Origin: CAYJAB01 sp964368305
GTDB taxonomy: Bacteria; Bacillota_I; Bacilli_A; Erysipelotrichales; Erysipelotrichaceae
Direction of reading: 5' to 3'
DNA length: 64,000 nt
Assembly: GCA_964368305.1 (NCBI GenBank)
Contig: CAYJAB010000002.1
Span: 62,001-126,000, forward strand
The notes under the pieces were generated by a model. The model worked only from the letters and a program-made list of their open reading frames with translations. It was not told where the DNA came from and searched no databases. The translations under genes and the position numbers were made by a program. Positions within the stretch are counted from its first letter, which is position 1; every line of letters begins with the position of its first letter. This document shows, one piece after another, positions 43,086 to 52,805 of this stretch.

Positions 43086-44468
43086 ATGGAATCAAAAAAA
43101 TTATCATTTGAAACAATTGTCGCACATGCGAAAACAAGCGGATTTGTTTTTCAAGGGTCAGAAATATATGGTGGACTTGCGAACACATGGGATTTTGGAC
43201 CTTTAGGAATCGAATTAAAAGATAATATTAAAAAGGCGTGGTGGTTGAAGTTTATTCAAGCAAATCCATATAATGTGGGAATTCAATCAGCTATTTTAAT
43301 GAATCCTCAAGTTTGGGAGGCAAGTGGTCATTTAAAAACATTCTCTGACCCTTTAATGGATTGTAAAAAATGTAAAACACGTCATCGTGCTGATCATTTA
43401 ATCGAAGAAGAGTCTAAAGGGACAGTAAATCCAGGTGGTTGGACAAATGAAGAATTGAAATCATATATTATTGAACATAATATTGAATGTCCTAATTGCT
43501 CTAGCAAAGATTTTACAGACATCCGTCAATTTAACTTAATGTTTAAAACATTCCAAGGAATTTTGGAAGATACAAAGAATACAATTTATTTAAGACCTGA
43601 AACTGCACAAGGTATGTTTGTGAACTTTAAAAATGTACAAAGAAGTTCAAGAAAAAAATTACCATTTGGGATTGGTCAAGTTGGGAAATCATTTAGAAAT
43701 GAGATTACACCTGGTAATTTTATTTTTAGAACACGTGAATTTGAACAAATGGAATTAGAGTTTTTCTGTAAACCAGGGGAAGACTTAAAATGGTATGCAT
43801 ATTGGCAAGATTTCTGCATGAATTGGCTTATGAATTTAGGTTTAAATAAAGAAAATGTGCGTCTAAGAGAACACAGTGAAGATGAATTGTCTTTTTATTC
43901 AAAAGGAACATGTGATATTGAATATTTATTCCCATTTGGATGGGGAGAACTTTGGGGAATCGCAGATCGTACAGATTATGATTTAAGACAACATCAAGAA
44001 AAAAGTAAAACAAATTTAGAATATTTAGATCCAACTACAAATGAGAAGTACTTACCATATTGTATTGAACCTGCAGTTGGAGTTGAACGTTTGATGCTTG
44101 CATATTTATGCGATAGCTATCAAGAAGAGTTAGTAAAAGAAGGAGATACTAGAATTGTGATGAAATTTCATCCATATTTAGCTCCTATTAAAGCTTGTAT
44201 AATGCCACTTAGTAAACAATTAAGTGATCAAGCATTATCTGTTTATGACAAAATTGCTTCTTCATTCAATTGTGAATATGATGAAGCAGGAAGTATTGGT
44301 AAAAGATACCGCAGACAAGATGCGATTGGTACACCATTTTGTATAACTGTAGACTTTGATACTGAAAATGATCAATGTGTAACAGTTAGACATCGTGATA
44401 CTATGGAGCAATCTCGTGTTAAGATTGATGATTTAAAAGCATATATTGAAGCGTATTTAACATTCTAA
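43086..44468 (+). CDS. glyQS: Glycine--tRNA ligase (dimeric type)
   Basis: This 460-residue class II enzyme charges tRNA-Gly as a homodimer, unlike the two-subunit GlyQ/GlyS form. Motifs include FQGSEIYGGLANTWDFGPLG at the N-terminus, a zinc-type insert (CKKCKTRHRADHL...CPNC), LRPETAQGMFVNF, FRNEITPGNFIFRTREF (motif 2) and GVERLMLAYL (motif 3). ATG 43086 follows GGGAG; an earlier ATG at 43068 has none. No T-box leader fits in the 43 bp upstream. It leads to dnaG and rpoD. Confidence 0.95.
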   Translation: MESKKLSFETIVAHAKTSGFVFQGSEIYGGLANTWDFGPLGIELKDNIKKAWWLKFIQANPYNVGIQSAILMNPQVWEASGHLKTFSDPLMDCKKCKTRHRADHLIEEESKGTVNPGGWTNEELKSYIIEHNIECPNCSSKDFTDIRQFNLMFKTFQGILEDTKNTIYLRPETAQGMFVNFKNVQRSSRKKLPFGIGQVGKSFRNEITPGNFIFRTREFEQMELEFFCKPGEDLKWYAYWQDFCMNWLMNLGLNKENVRLREHSEDELSFYSKGTCDIEYLFPFGWGELWGIADRTDYDLRQHQEKSKTNLEYLDPTTNEKYLPYCIEPAVGVERLMLAYLCDSYQEELVKEGDTRIVMKFHPYLAPIKACIMPLSKQLSDQALSVYDKIASSFNCEYDEAGSIGKRYRRQDAIGTPFCITVDFDTENDQCVTVRHRDTMEQSRVKIDDLKAYIEAYLTF

Positions 44469-44479
44469 GGAGTGATTTT

Positions 44480-46273
44480 GTGGCTAGAATTAGCGAAGAT
44501 CAAATCAATGATATTAGAAATAGGGCAGACATCGCAGAAGTTATAGGACAATACATACCTTTACAAAAAAAAGGTAAAGGTATGGCTGCGGTTTGTCCTT
44601 TTCATGATGATCATGATCCGTCTTTATCTATTTCGCTTGATAAGCAAATTTATAAATGTTTTGTATGCGGTGCAGGTGGTAATGTGTTTACGTTTGTCCA
44701 AAATTTTGAACATATTTCATTTTCTGAAGCTATTGTTAAAGTTGGAGATCTTGTAGGAATTCACTTAGATATAAGCCAATATAAAAAAGAAGTTCAATAT
44801 GACCCTCAAACATTAAGATTATTTAATACATTAAAAGAGACGAATGCATTTTTAATGTATCAACTAAACGCATCAGAGGGGAAAGAAGTTAAAGAATATT
44901 TGCATCATAGAGGTTTATCTGATGAAACAATATCTAAGTTTGAAATTGGGTACAATCCAGGAAATGATGTTTTAAAAACTTTTTTATCAAAAAAGGGTGT
45001 GGATGATCAAGATATGGTTATGGCAAATGTTGCCAGAGTTACTACATTTGATATTAAAGATGTGTTTTCAAATAGAATTACTTTTTTAATACACGACGTA
45101 AATGGAAATCCGGTTGGATATACAGCAAGAACAACACTTAAGGATGATTCCATTGCGAAGTATATTAATACAAATGAAACACCAATTTATATAAAAGGAA
45201 ATATAGTATATAACTATCATCGTGCAAAACCGTATATTAGAAAAGAAGCGAATGTCTATGTAACAGAAGGTGTTATGGATGCGATTGCATATGATAGAGT
45301 AGGTATTAAAAACTGTATAGCTACGCTTGGTACAGCCATGACGTTAAATCAATTGAAAGAATTAAAAAAATTAACATTGAATTTAATTTTTGCGTACGAT
45401 GGAGATAAAGCAGGAAAGAATGCTACCTATAAAATAGGTAAAATGGCAATCGAACATGGATTTAATGTTAGAGTAGTCCAAAATTTTACGCAAAAAGATC
45501 CTGATGAAATAATCATGGAGTACGGAAAAGATAAACTAATTGAGATAAGTAAAAATCATGTAACATGGGTAGAGTTTTTATTAGAGTATTTAAAGGGTAA
45601 ATATGATTTACAAAATTATTCTGATCGAAAAGAATTTGCCAAGGAAGTGTGCGGTGAAATTCAAAAAGTACCAGATCAATTTGATAGAGAGCATTTTTTA
45701 CAGTTATTATCAACAGTTACAAAGTTTGATTTAAATCAATTAGCTGGATTAGTTGTAAGTAATGAAAAGAAATCATTTTATAATGATGTAAAAATTCATA
45801 ATGTAATCAATCAATCGTTTGATAGAAAACAAAATGTTGAAAGAAAAATAATCAGGCAATTGCTTATGAATAAACAAGCGTCATTTGTATTTAAAGAAGA
45901 ATTAGATTTTTTAGCAAATTCTGTTTATCGTAATATAGCATTAAGAATCTTAGACTCATATCGAACTAAAGAAGAAATATCTGCAGCTGATTTTATTAAT
46001 ACTTTAGAAAATGATACACAAAGAGCAATCGTTATTGATTTAACGAATTTAGAACATGAGATTAAATCCTATTCTGAGAAAGAACTTAAGGGAGCGATTC
46101 GAAAATTCAAGCTGTTTCAGATTGATGATAAAATAAAAGAACTGGAAACGGAATTAGGTGATTATCTTGACACAGAAAAAGTTGTACAAGTGTTAAATAA
46201 AAAGATTTCTTTGATTCATCAAAAGGAATTGTTAAAGGTAGATGATGGAGAAATTCAAACAGAAGAGGTATAA
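44480..46273 (+). CDS. dnaG: DNA primase
   Basis: This 597-residue primase makes RNA primers at the fork. The N-terminal zinc ribbon has Cys39, His42, Cys60 and Cys63 (CPFH...CFVC). The TOPRIM core holds VTEGVMDAIAYDRVGIKNCIATLGTAMT and FAYDGDKAGKNAT. A C-terminal helicase-binding region follows. The start codon is GTG at 44480 with AAGGAG upstream. It is followed by a 253-bp spacer, then rpoD. Confidence 0.95.
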   Translation: MARISEDQINDIRNRADIAEVIGQYIPLQKKGKGMAAVCPFHDDHDPSLSISLDKQIYKCFVCGAGGNVFTFVQNFEHISFSEAIVKVGDLVGIHLDISQYKKEVQYDPQTLRLFNTLKETNAFLMYQLNASEGKEVKEYLHHRGLSDETISKFEIGYNPGNDVLKTFLSKKGVDDQDMVMANVARVTTFDIKDVFSNRITFLIHDVNGNPVGYTARTTLKDDSIAKYINTNETPIYIKGNIVYNYHRAKPYIRKEANVYVTEGVMDAIAYDRVGIKNCIATLGTAMTLNQLKELKKLTLNLIFAYDGDKAGKNATYKIGKMAIEHGFNVRVVQNFTQKDPDEIIMEYGKDKLIEISKNHVTWVEFLLEYLKGKYDLQNYSDRKEFAKEVCGEIQKVPDQFDREHFLQLLSTVTKFDLNQLAGLVVSNEKKSFYNDVKIHNVINQSFDRKQNVERKIIRQLLMNKQASFVFKEELDFLANSVYRNIALRILDSYRTKEEISAADFINTLENDTQRAIVIDLTNLEHEIKSYSEKELKGAIRKFKLFQIDDKIKELETELGDYLDTEKVVQVLNKKISLIHQKELLKVDDGEIQTEEV

Positions 46274-46358
46274 GAATAGGTTTTAATATGTGAATATTAG
46301 AATATATAAGCGATTAAAGCAGGAATATGAAAAATAGTATAAAAATAGACGTAATATT

Positions 46359-46387
46359 TTGGATTATTTTTATAAAAATGATATAGT
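46359..46387 (+). promoter_or_regulatory. Probable rpoD promoter in the dnaG-rpoD spacer
   Basis: TTGGAT (46359-46364), a 17-bp spacer and TATAGT (46382-46387) would give a leader of about 135 nt. No terminator separates dnaG from rpoD, so this may add to read-through. The rest of the 253-bp spacer is AT-rich and, apart from one palindrome, shows nothing recognised. Confidence 0.5.
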
Positions 46388-46447
46388 AATATAGGTTGAA
46401 TTTATAAGATTATATTAAAGAAGTGATTTTCAGTAAGGAGTGCATAA

Positions 46448-46467
46448 TTATACTCAATTGAGTATAA
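46448..46467. promoter_or_regulatory. Perfect 20-nt palindrome in the rpoD leader
   Basis: The arms TTATACTCAA and TTGAGTATAA meet without a spacer. A partial copy, TTGAGTAAAA, lies at about 46491-46500. This looks like a dimeric repressor operator; no regulator is identified. The absence of a T-run makes a terminator unlikely. Confidence 0.45.
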
Positions 46468-46526
46468 AGTAATTAAATTTAAAAGCAGTTGAGTAAAAAT
46501 AGTATGTAAAATACTAAGGAGGAACT

Positions 46527-47721
46527 ATGGCAGCAATAAAAACCTTAGAAGATTTAAAACAAGAATTTATTAGTGACAGTAAAAAGAAGAAGGAAATTTA
46601 TCAAAAAGATATTTTAGAAAAAGTAGAGCATTTAGATTTTACGGATGAACAATTTGAAGAACTATATGAATGGTTTCAAAAAGAAAAAATCACTATTTCA
46701 GATGATATTGATGCGGGAATGGAAGATTTAGCTCAATTAGAAAAGGAATCGATTTCTACAGATGATGTAGAAGCAACTTTTGATGATGCGGATGATACGG
46801 ATATTCCTGAAGTTGATAATAGCATTAGTGAACTTGAAGCATCTTTTGTAGCAAACAGCTATGTCAAAATTAATGATCCTGTAAAAATGTATTTAAAAGA
46901 AATTGGTAGAGTTAACTTACTTAATCCAGAAGATGAACCTGAAATCGCAAGAAGAATTGAAGAAGGGGATGAAGAAGCTAAAAAAATTCTTATTTCCGCA
47001 AACTTACGTCTTGTAGTTTCTATCGCTAAAAAATANNNNNNNNNNTAAAAAATATGTAGGACGTGGAATGTTATTTTTGGATTTGATTCAAGAAGGAAAT
47101 ATGGGTCTTGTTAAGGCAGTGGAGAAGTTTGATTATCATAAAGGATTTAAATTCTCAACATATGCGACATGGTGGATTAGACAAGCTATCACGCGTGCAA
47201 TTGCCGATCAAGCGCGTACAATCCGTATTCCAGTACATATGGTAGAAACAATCAATAAACTAACACGTGTACAAAGACAATTAGTGCAAGATTTAGGAAG
47301 AGATCCAAGTGCAGAAGAAATTGCTGCTAAAATGGAAAATATCACACCTGAAAAAGTAAGGGAAATTCAAAAAATTGCACTTGAACCTGTTTCACTTGAG
47401 ACACCAATTGGGGAAGAAGATGATTCTCATTTAGGTGATTTTATTGAAGATAAAGATGCAATGTCACCAGATGAATATGCGAATAATATGTTATTAAAAG
47501 ATGAAATTAATATGGTTTTAGATGGTTTAACTGAAAGAGAAGAAAAAGTATTACGTTTACGTTTTGGATTATATGATGGAAGAACAAGAACTTTAGAAGA
47601 AGTTGGTAAAGAGTTTAATGTAACACGAGAGAGAATTAGACAAATTGAAGCGAAAGCATTAAGAAAACTTAAACATCCAACAAGATCTAAACGTTTACGT
47701 GATTTTGTAGATAAAAACTAA
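46527..47721 (+). CDS. rpoD: Primary RNA polymerase sigma factor (sequence broken by an assembly join)
   Basis: This is the housekeeping sigma factor. Region 1.1 is followed by YVKINDPVKMYLKEIGRVNLL, region 2 with GMLFLDLIQEGNMGLVKAVEKFDY and FSTYATWWIRQAI, region 3, and region 4 with the EEVGKEFNVTRERIRQIEAKALRKL helix-turn-helix. Ten Ns (47036-47045) interrupt it. The bases TAAAAAATA occur at both edges. Deleting the Ns and one copy of this 9-mer restores ...SIAKKYVGRG... and an uninterrupted 391-residue protein, so the break is not biological. Confidence 0.95.
47036..47045. other. Assembly gap (10 N) inside rpoD
   Basis: The left flank ends TAAAAAATA and the right flank begins TAAAAAATA. 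Removing 19 bases (10 N plus 9 duplicated) gives an exact reading frame of 1176 nt. Confidence 0.97.
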
Positions 47722-48377
47722 TGCTATCAATAAGATTAAAATCTGTAGCTTCGTTTGTGGATGTAAATGATAATGTTGTGGATGTAGGGACAGATCACGC
47801 ATATTTACCAATTTATTTGATGCAAAATAACCTTGCTAGAAAAGTATATGCATGTGATATTAATGTACACCCTCTAGATAACGCAAAGAAAAATATAAAA
47901 AGTTATGGTTTAGAAGATAAAATTGAGACTATCTTAAGTAATGGACTAGAGAAAGTTCCTGTTGATTATAATTGTGTTTTAATCTCTGGTATGGGATATG
48001 ATACAGTTATTTCAATTTTAACTGTATCAATGGATACGGTTAAAAAGTGCAATAAAATTGTCGTTCAAGTTAATAAAAACTATGTTGAACTGAGAAAGTG
48101 GATTGTAAAAAATAAATTCACAATTACAGATGAAGCAGTTATTTTTGAAAAAGGAAAGTTTTATCAAACGATATGTTTTAATTGTACTGAAAAAAATGAT
48201 TATCAAACTGAAGAGATTTACTTAGGTTATTATTATAATCAAGAAAAAGGGAAGGACTGGATTGCATATTTTCAATTTAGATTATCTCAATTAAAGAATG
48301 TAATTGAATATTCAAAAGAAGCAAATATAGAATATGAGCTGATTACAGCATTTTTAAACAAAAAAGACGGAAATTAA
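47721..48377 (+). CDS. trmK: tRNA (adenine(22)-N(1))-methyltransferase
   Basis: This 218-residue Rossmann methyltransferase makes m1A22 in tRNA. The N-terminal SAM motif is VVDVGTDHAYLPIYL, with ACDINVHPLDNAKKNI and the catalytic-region LISGMGYDTVISIL. It overlaps the rpoD stop by one base, matching B. subtilis yqfN after sigA. The stop lies in the loop of a terminator shared with the convergent ispH. Confidence 0.93.
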   Translation: MLSIRLKSVASFVDVNDNVVDVGTDHAYLPIYLMQNNLARKVYACDINVHPLDNAKKNIKSYGLEDKIETILSNGLEKVPVDYNCVLISGMGYDTVISILTVSMDTVKKCNKIVVQVNKNYVELRKWIVKNKFTITDEAVIFEKGKFYQTICFNCTEKNDYQTEEIYLGYYYNQEKGKDWIAYFQFRLSQLKNVIEYSKEANIEYELITAFLNKKDGN

Positions 48378-48387
48378 TCCGTCTTTT
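48362..48387. terminator. Bidirectional terminator between trmK and ispH
   Basis: A 10-bp stem AAAAGACGGA/TCCGTCTTTT (48362-48371 with 48378-48387) has a loop AATTAA and includes both stop codons. Confidence 0.85.
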
Positions 48388-49261
48388 AATTTGTGTATTC
48401 TTTTAAATATTCAATAACTTGATTTGTTAGATAAGTAGGGGTGCTTGCACCGGATGTTACCGCAACTGTTTTAAATGATTTTAAATCTTCTGTGTTAATA
48501 TCCTCTTTTGTTTCTATTCTATACACGTGTTTTATTCCATGATTTAAAGCGATACTAGCGAGGTTGTTTGTGTTGTTACTCCTTATATCACCAACGATAA
48601 ATAAAGCATCTACACTTGATGGTTCGATATCTAAGATGGCTTGTTGTCTAACACGTGTTGCATTGCATACTTCTTCTAGTATTTTGCTATGCGGATATTT
48701 TTTTTCTAATGCTTGTGTTAAATGGTAAATATCTTGAAGACTCATGGTTGTTTGATTTGTAATTAAGATTTTTTCAGATGTAATATTTAATAAATCAATT
48801 TCATCCATTTTTTCTATCAAATGTATTTTAGAAGGATTGATTGAAACAACCGCTTCAGCTTCTGGATGGTGGTGTTTTCCAATATAGATGACTTCATAAG
48901 ACTGACTTAAATATTGTTTAACGTATTCTTGTGTTTTTAAAACATCCACACAACTACCATCTACTATTTGAAGGTTCTTTTTTATTGCTTTTTCTTTAAC
49001 TGCATCACTTATTCCATGTGCACTAAAGATAACAATTCCATGATCTATTTGGTCTAATAACTCTAAACGAGATTTGTTTTTATCATCAATTGTATGTACA
49101 TTTCTCTTTCTGAGATCTTCTGTGATATGTTTATTGTGCACAATCATACCTAATACATAAATTGGTGTATTTGGGTTTTCTTTAATTGTTTTATCTACTA
49201 GATTTAATGCACTAACGACTCCTTTGCAAAAACCTCGTGGAACGATTTCTAAAACTTTCAT
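48386..49261 (-). CDS. ispH: 4-hydroxy-3-methylbut-2-enyl diphosphate reductase (IspH/LytB)
   Basis: This 291-residue iron-sulfur enzyme makes IPP and DMAPP in the last MEP-pathway step. The three cluster cysteines are in PRGFCKGVV (Cys12), DGSCVDV (about 96) and EEVCNATRVRQ (about 193). The FCKGVVSAL segment has Ser where Arg is common. Start taken at the second ATG (49261), 7 nt from AAAGGAGG; the first ATG (49267) is only 1 nt from it. Neighbours match yqfN-yqfP-cshB-nfo of B. subtilis, but it is inverted here. Confidence 0.93.
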   Translation of the reverse strand: MKVLEIVPRGFCKGVVSALNLVDKTIKENPNTPIYVLGMIVHNKHITEDLRKRNVHTIDDKNKSRLELLDQIDHGIVIFSAHGISDAVKEKAIKKNLQIVDGSCVDVLKTQEYVKQYLSQSYEVIYIGKHHHPEAEAVVSINPSKIHLIEKMDEIDLLNITSEKILITNQTTMSLQDIYHLTQALEKKYPHSKILEEVCNATRVRQQAILDIEPSSVDALFIVGDIRSNNTNNLASIALNHGIKHVYRIETKEDINTEDLKSFKTVAVTSGASTPTYLTNQVIEYLKEYTN

Positions 49262-49343
49262 TGACATTCCTCCTTTTACATTCTATCATATATTTTGCAA
49301 GAATTATTTATATAAAGTATAATTAATAAAGGAAGGTGATTAT

Positions 49344-50702
49344 ATGGATATTTTAAAACAATATCATTTTAGTGTATATACAGAGAAGTTTATTGAATTG
49401 AATGGGTTTAAAACATTAACTCCTATTCAACAAGCAGTAATACCAATGGCATTAAAAAAGAAAGATATTATTGGTATTTCTGATACTGGGACAGGAAAAA
49501 CGCATTCGTTTTTAATTCCATTGATGGAAATGATCGATGCAAAAAGTGATAAGGTACAAGCGATTGTAACTTGTCCTACAAGAGAGTTGGCACAACAGCT
49601 TCATTTACGTGCAGAAGTTATGAAAAAAGCAAATCCTGATTTGAGAATAAGTCTAATTACAGGTGGTATGGATCGAGAGAAAATGAGTGCAAAACTTAAA
49701 GTGCAACCTCATATTGTTATTGGTACACCAGGTAGAATTAAAGATTTATTTATTAATCAAGAAGTGTTAAGAGTAGATACTGCAGATGTTTTCGTGGTAG
49801 ATGAAGCGGATATGACTTTAGAATTTGGGTTTTTAGATGATGTAGATGCAATTGCTGGAAAGATGAAAAACAACCTTCAAATGATGGTGTTTTCTGCTAC
49901 GATTCCACAAGCATTAAAACCATTTTTAAAGAAATACTTAAATCATCCTCAAACTATTAAAATTGAAGATGACAATGCATTTCAGCCTAAAATTGAACAT
50001 GTACTTGTCCCTTGTAAGCATAAAAAGTATGAAGATGCTGTATTAGATGTGTTACCTGGTTTTCAGCCATATGTGTGTTTGATTTTTGCGAATACACGTG
50101 AAATGGCGGCGAAGGTTGCTACAAAGTTAAGAGATAATAATTATAAAGTACTTGAAATGCATGGTGACTTACAAGCACGTCAAAGAAAACAAGCGTTGAA
50201 ACAACTTCAAAACTTAGAAATTTCTTATATTGTTGCTACGGATATTGCGGCTCGTGGGATAGATGTTGAAGGAATTACACATGTTATTTCTTTAGGGTTC
50301 CCAAGTGAATTGGCATTTTATACGCATCGTTCAGGAAGAACGGGAAGAGCTGGTAAAGAGGGAGTATGTTTCGCACTTTATCAAGAAAAAGATGTACAAA
50401 CAATTAATTTATTGAAAGAAAAAGGATTCTCGTTTAAACACCGTACTTGTAAAAATGGACAATGGACAGATCTTAAACCTTTAGGATATAAGCGTGTTCG
50501 TAAACAAGATGAATTTGAAAAAGAAATTGTTAAAATACTAAGTAACAAAAAAGAAAAAGTAAAACCTGGATATAAAAAGAAAAAAAATGCAGAAGTTGAG
50601 AAATTAAAACGTAAGAGAAAAAGAGCGTTCATTCAACAAGAAATTCAAGCACAAAAGAAAGCGCGCGCAGCTACTAAACAAAGGGAAAAAGGAGAAGAAT
50701 AA
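49344..50702 (+). CDS. cshB: DEAD-box RNA helicase (CshB-like)
   Basis: This 452-residue ATP-dependent RNA helicase has the Q motif (FKTLTPIQQAVIP), motif I SDTGTGKTHS, DEAD box VVDEAD, SAT (FSATIPQ) and HRSGRTGRAG. A strongly basic C-terminal tail (from about 390) is typical of cold-shock helicases. It ends one base before nfo, the same order as B. subtilis cshB-nfo. It has AAGGTG as ribosome site. Confidence 0.92.
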   Translation: MDILKQYHFSVYTEKFIELNGFKTLTPIQQAVIPMALKKKDIIGISDTGTGKTHSFLIPLMEMIDAKSDKVQAIVTCPTRELAQQLHLRAEVMKKANPDLRISLITGGMDREKMSAKLKVQPHIVIGTPGRIKDLFINQEVLRVDTADVFVVDEADMTLEFGFLDDVDAIAGKMKNNLQMMVFSATIPQALKPFLKKYLNHPQTIKIEDDNAFQPKIEHVLVPCKHKKYEDAVLDVLPGFQPYVCLIFANTREMAAKVATKLRDNNYKVLEMHGDLQARQRKQALKQLQNLEISYIVATDIAARGIDVEGITHVISLGFPSELAFYTHRSGRTGRAGKEGVCFALYQEKDVQTINLLKEKGFSFKHRTCKNGQWTDLKPLGYKRVRKQDEFEKEIVKILSNKKEKVKPGYKKKKNAEVEKLKRKRKRAFIQQEIQAQKKARAATKQREKGEE

Positions 50703-50703
50703 T

Positions 50704-51549
50704 ATGAAGATTGGTTCACATTGTTCAATGTCTAGCCCTGATTACTTCTTAGGATCTGTCAAAGAAGCACTTTCTTATGGTGCAAATGCTCTGATGATTT
50801 ATACAGGACCACCTCAAAATAGTAATCGAAAACCGATAAAAGATATGAAAGTAGAAGAAGCGCATGCACTTTTACAAGAGAATAATATTCCTGTAAGTAA
50901 TGTTGTAGTACACGCTCCATATTTAATTAATCTTGCAAATACATTTAAACCAGAAACTTTTCAGTTATCAGTTGATTTACTAAAAAGTGAGCTAGAGCGC
51001 ACAAATCAATTGGGATGTGACACATTAATTTTGCATCCTGGAAGTCATGTGGGTGCTGGTGCAGAAACAGGAATTGAGAGTATTATTAAAGGAATCAATG
51101 AAGCGATGGGCGATAATGATACTGTGTATTTGACACTGGAGACAATGTCAGGTAAGGGCAGTGAAGTTGGTAGATCTTTTGAAGAAATTCAATCAATCAT
51201 TGAAGGTGTAGAGAAAAAACATCTTATCCGTGTTTGTTTAGATACTTGTCATATTCATGATGCTGGATATGATATCAATCAAATTGATGATGTTTTGACA
51301 CAATTTGATCAGACTATTGGACTTGATAGATTGACTGTCATTCATGTCAATGACTCAAAAAACATTCAAGGTGCATCTAAAGATCGCCACGAGAATCTTG
51401 GAAAAGGTGAAATTGGACTTGAAAATTTACTTTCAGTTTTATATCATCCAAAACTTGAGAATTGCGTTAAAATCTTAGAAACACCATATATTGAAAAGAA
51501 AGCGCCTTATAAAGAAGAAATTGCTATTATTAAGGCCAACGCTAGATAG
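50704..51549 (+). CDS. nfo: Endonuclease IV (Nfo)
   Basis: This 281-residue AP endonuclease cuts 5' of abasic sites in base excision repair. Trinuclear-zinc ligands are visible in NVVVHAPYL, LILHPGSHVG, LETMSGKG, CLDTCHIHDAGYD, IHVNDSKN and DRHENLGKGEIG. The N-terminus IGSHCSMSSPDYFLGSV corresponds to the usual GxHxS start. It is followed by a shared terminator. Confidence 0.96.
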   Translation: MKIGSHCSMSSPDYFLGSVKEALSYGANALMIYTGPPQNSNRKPIKDMKVEEAHALLQENNIPVSNVVVHAPYLINLANTFKPETFQLSVDLLKSELERTNQLGCDTLILHPGSHVGAGAETGIESIIKGINEAMGDNDTVYLTLETMSGKGSEVGRSFEEIQSIIEGVEKKHLIRVCLDTCHIHDAGYDINQIDDVLTQFDQTIGLDRLTVIHVNDSKNIQGASKDRHENLGKGEIGLENLLSVLYHPKLENCVKILETPYIEKKAPYKEEIAIIKANAR

Positions 51550-51576
51550 AAAAACCGATTTATCGGTTTTTTTATT
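51550..51576. terminator. Terminator after nfo
   Basis: AAAAACCGA/TCGGTTTTT (51550-51558 with 51563-51571) has a TTTA loop and T-tract. On the minus strand it could also serve the ABC permease gene. Confidence 0.82.
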
Positions 51577-51593
51577 TATATATACTAACAATT

Positions 51594-52805
51594 TTATTCA
51601 TAACTAAGTGCAGAAACGATATTTAGCTCACTTGCTTTTTTTGCTGGATAGTATCCAAAGAAAGCACCTAGTAGGCTTGAAAACAATAATGTGAAAATGA
51701 TATATGAAATTTGAATAGAAGAAGGGATATTTAAAATAATGGAAATAAAAGCTACTAGAAGAATACCAATGATTATACCGATAATTCCGCCTATAATAGT
51801 TAGAATCATAGCTTCGGTAAGAAATTGAATCTTAATTGTTCTTTTTGTTGCGCCTATGGCTCTTTTGATACCAATTTCTTTTGTGCGCTCTATTACGCAT
51901 ACATACATAATATTTGTGATTCCGATTCCTGCAACAAAAAGAGAGATTAGTGCTATTATACTCATTACAGTACTCAGTAATGCGGTTACAGAATTGACTT
52001 GGAATAATATTTGGGATAAGTCAAGAATTTGATAGTTTTCACTATTGTATTTTTCATTTAATATACCCACTATAAGTGTACTTATTTCGTTTACTTCATA
52101 TTGTGGATTTACTTTTATAGAGATAGATTGAAGTGCACTTTTTGAATACAAACTATCAAATGCAGTATCGCTCATTAGTATAATATTAGGATTAAACGTA
52201 TCTGGATTATGAAAAATTCCCTTTATTTTAAACAGTCGATCATTAACTTGGATTGTTTTACCAATGTGGTTTTCATAGTTTTCATCAAAATACTGTTCAA
52301 TCGTAAAACTATCAAGTACGATTGAACTTATTGAATTGTTTTTTTCTTCATATGTAATGTCACTTCCAGCAATTAGTGTGTAGTTATAAAACGTACTGTC
52401 TTGGATGGATTGTCTTTTTATTGGTAAAATAGCATCCTCATTATTTATTTTTACATTTTCATACTTGATATAATTACCACTCACTGCTTCAATACCTTCA
52501 ATTTTTTCTAAAATTTTCAAATCATTATTGGTGAATTTGTTTTCTATTTGATGCGTTTCTTGTTCTAATATTCTTAATAATTGACTTGAATAATCCAAGG
52601 CGTTTCTTTCATCTACGTATGTAATCGTGATAATACCGCTTCCTCCAGTAAGTTGATTTTTTATGGCATAAGTTGCCATATTAGAAATGGATAAGATAAT
52701 GTAAACTACACAAACACCAATTATTACGCCGATAAGTGTTAAAAAGGACCTCAACTTATTTTGTCTAATAGCTGTAAGTGCGCTTGATATATGGCTTATA
52801 TTCAC
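51594..52805 (-). CDS. MacB-like ABC transporter permease
   Basis: This 403-residue permease has one N-terminal helix (about 18-42), a large extracellular MacB_PCD domain (about 45-280), and a C-terminal FtsX domain with three helices (VAGIGITNIMYVCVIERTKEIGIKRAIGATKRTIKIQ). The MacB family does not pass substrate across the membrane but drives peptide or lipid extrusion mechanically. It is the last of a three-gene minus-strand unit and overlaps the ATPase by 4 nt. It is accessory-like, with no B. subtilis equivalent at this site. Confidence 0.88.
   Translation of the reverse strand: MNISHISSALTAIRQNKLRSFLTLIGVIIGVCVVYIILSISNMATYAIKNQLTGGSGIITITYVDERNALDYSSQLLRILEQETHQIENKFTNNDLKILEKIEGIEAVSGNYIKYENVKINNEDAILPIKRQSIQDSTFYNYTLIAGSDITYEEKNNSISSIVLDSFTIEQYFDENYENHIGKTIQVNDRLFKIKGIFHNPDTFNPNIILMSDTAFDSLYSKSALQSISIKVNPQYEVNEISTLIVGILNEKYNSENYQILDLSQILFQVNSVTALLSTVMSIIALISLFVAGIGITNIMYVCVIERTKEIGIKRAIGATKRTIKIQFLTEAMILTIIGGIIGIIIGILLVAFISIILNIPSSIQISYIIFTLLFSSLLGAFFGYYPAKKASELNIVSALSYE

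Noticed and set aside
46440..46472. A ten-codon frame starting GTG in the rpoD leader, as a leader peptide
   Set aside because: The GTG is part of the only possible ribosome site, so initiation is not plausible. The palindrome explains the sequence better.
47068..47721. A separate 217-residue sigma factor starting at 47068
   Set aside because: It is the C-terminal part of the housekeeping sigma factor cut by the ten-N join.
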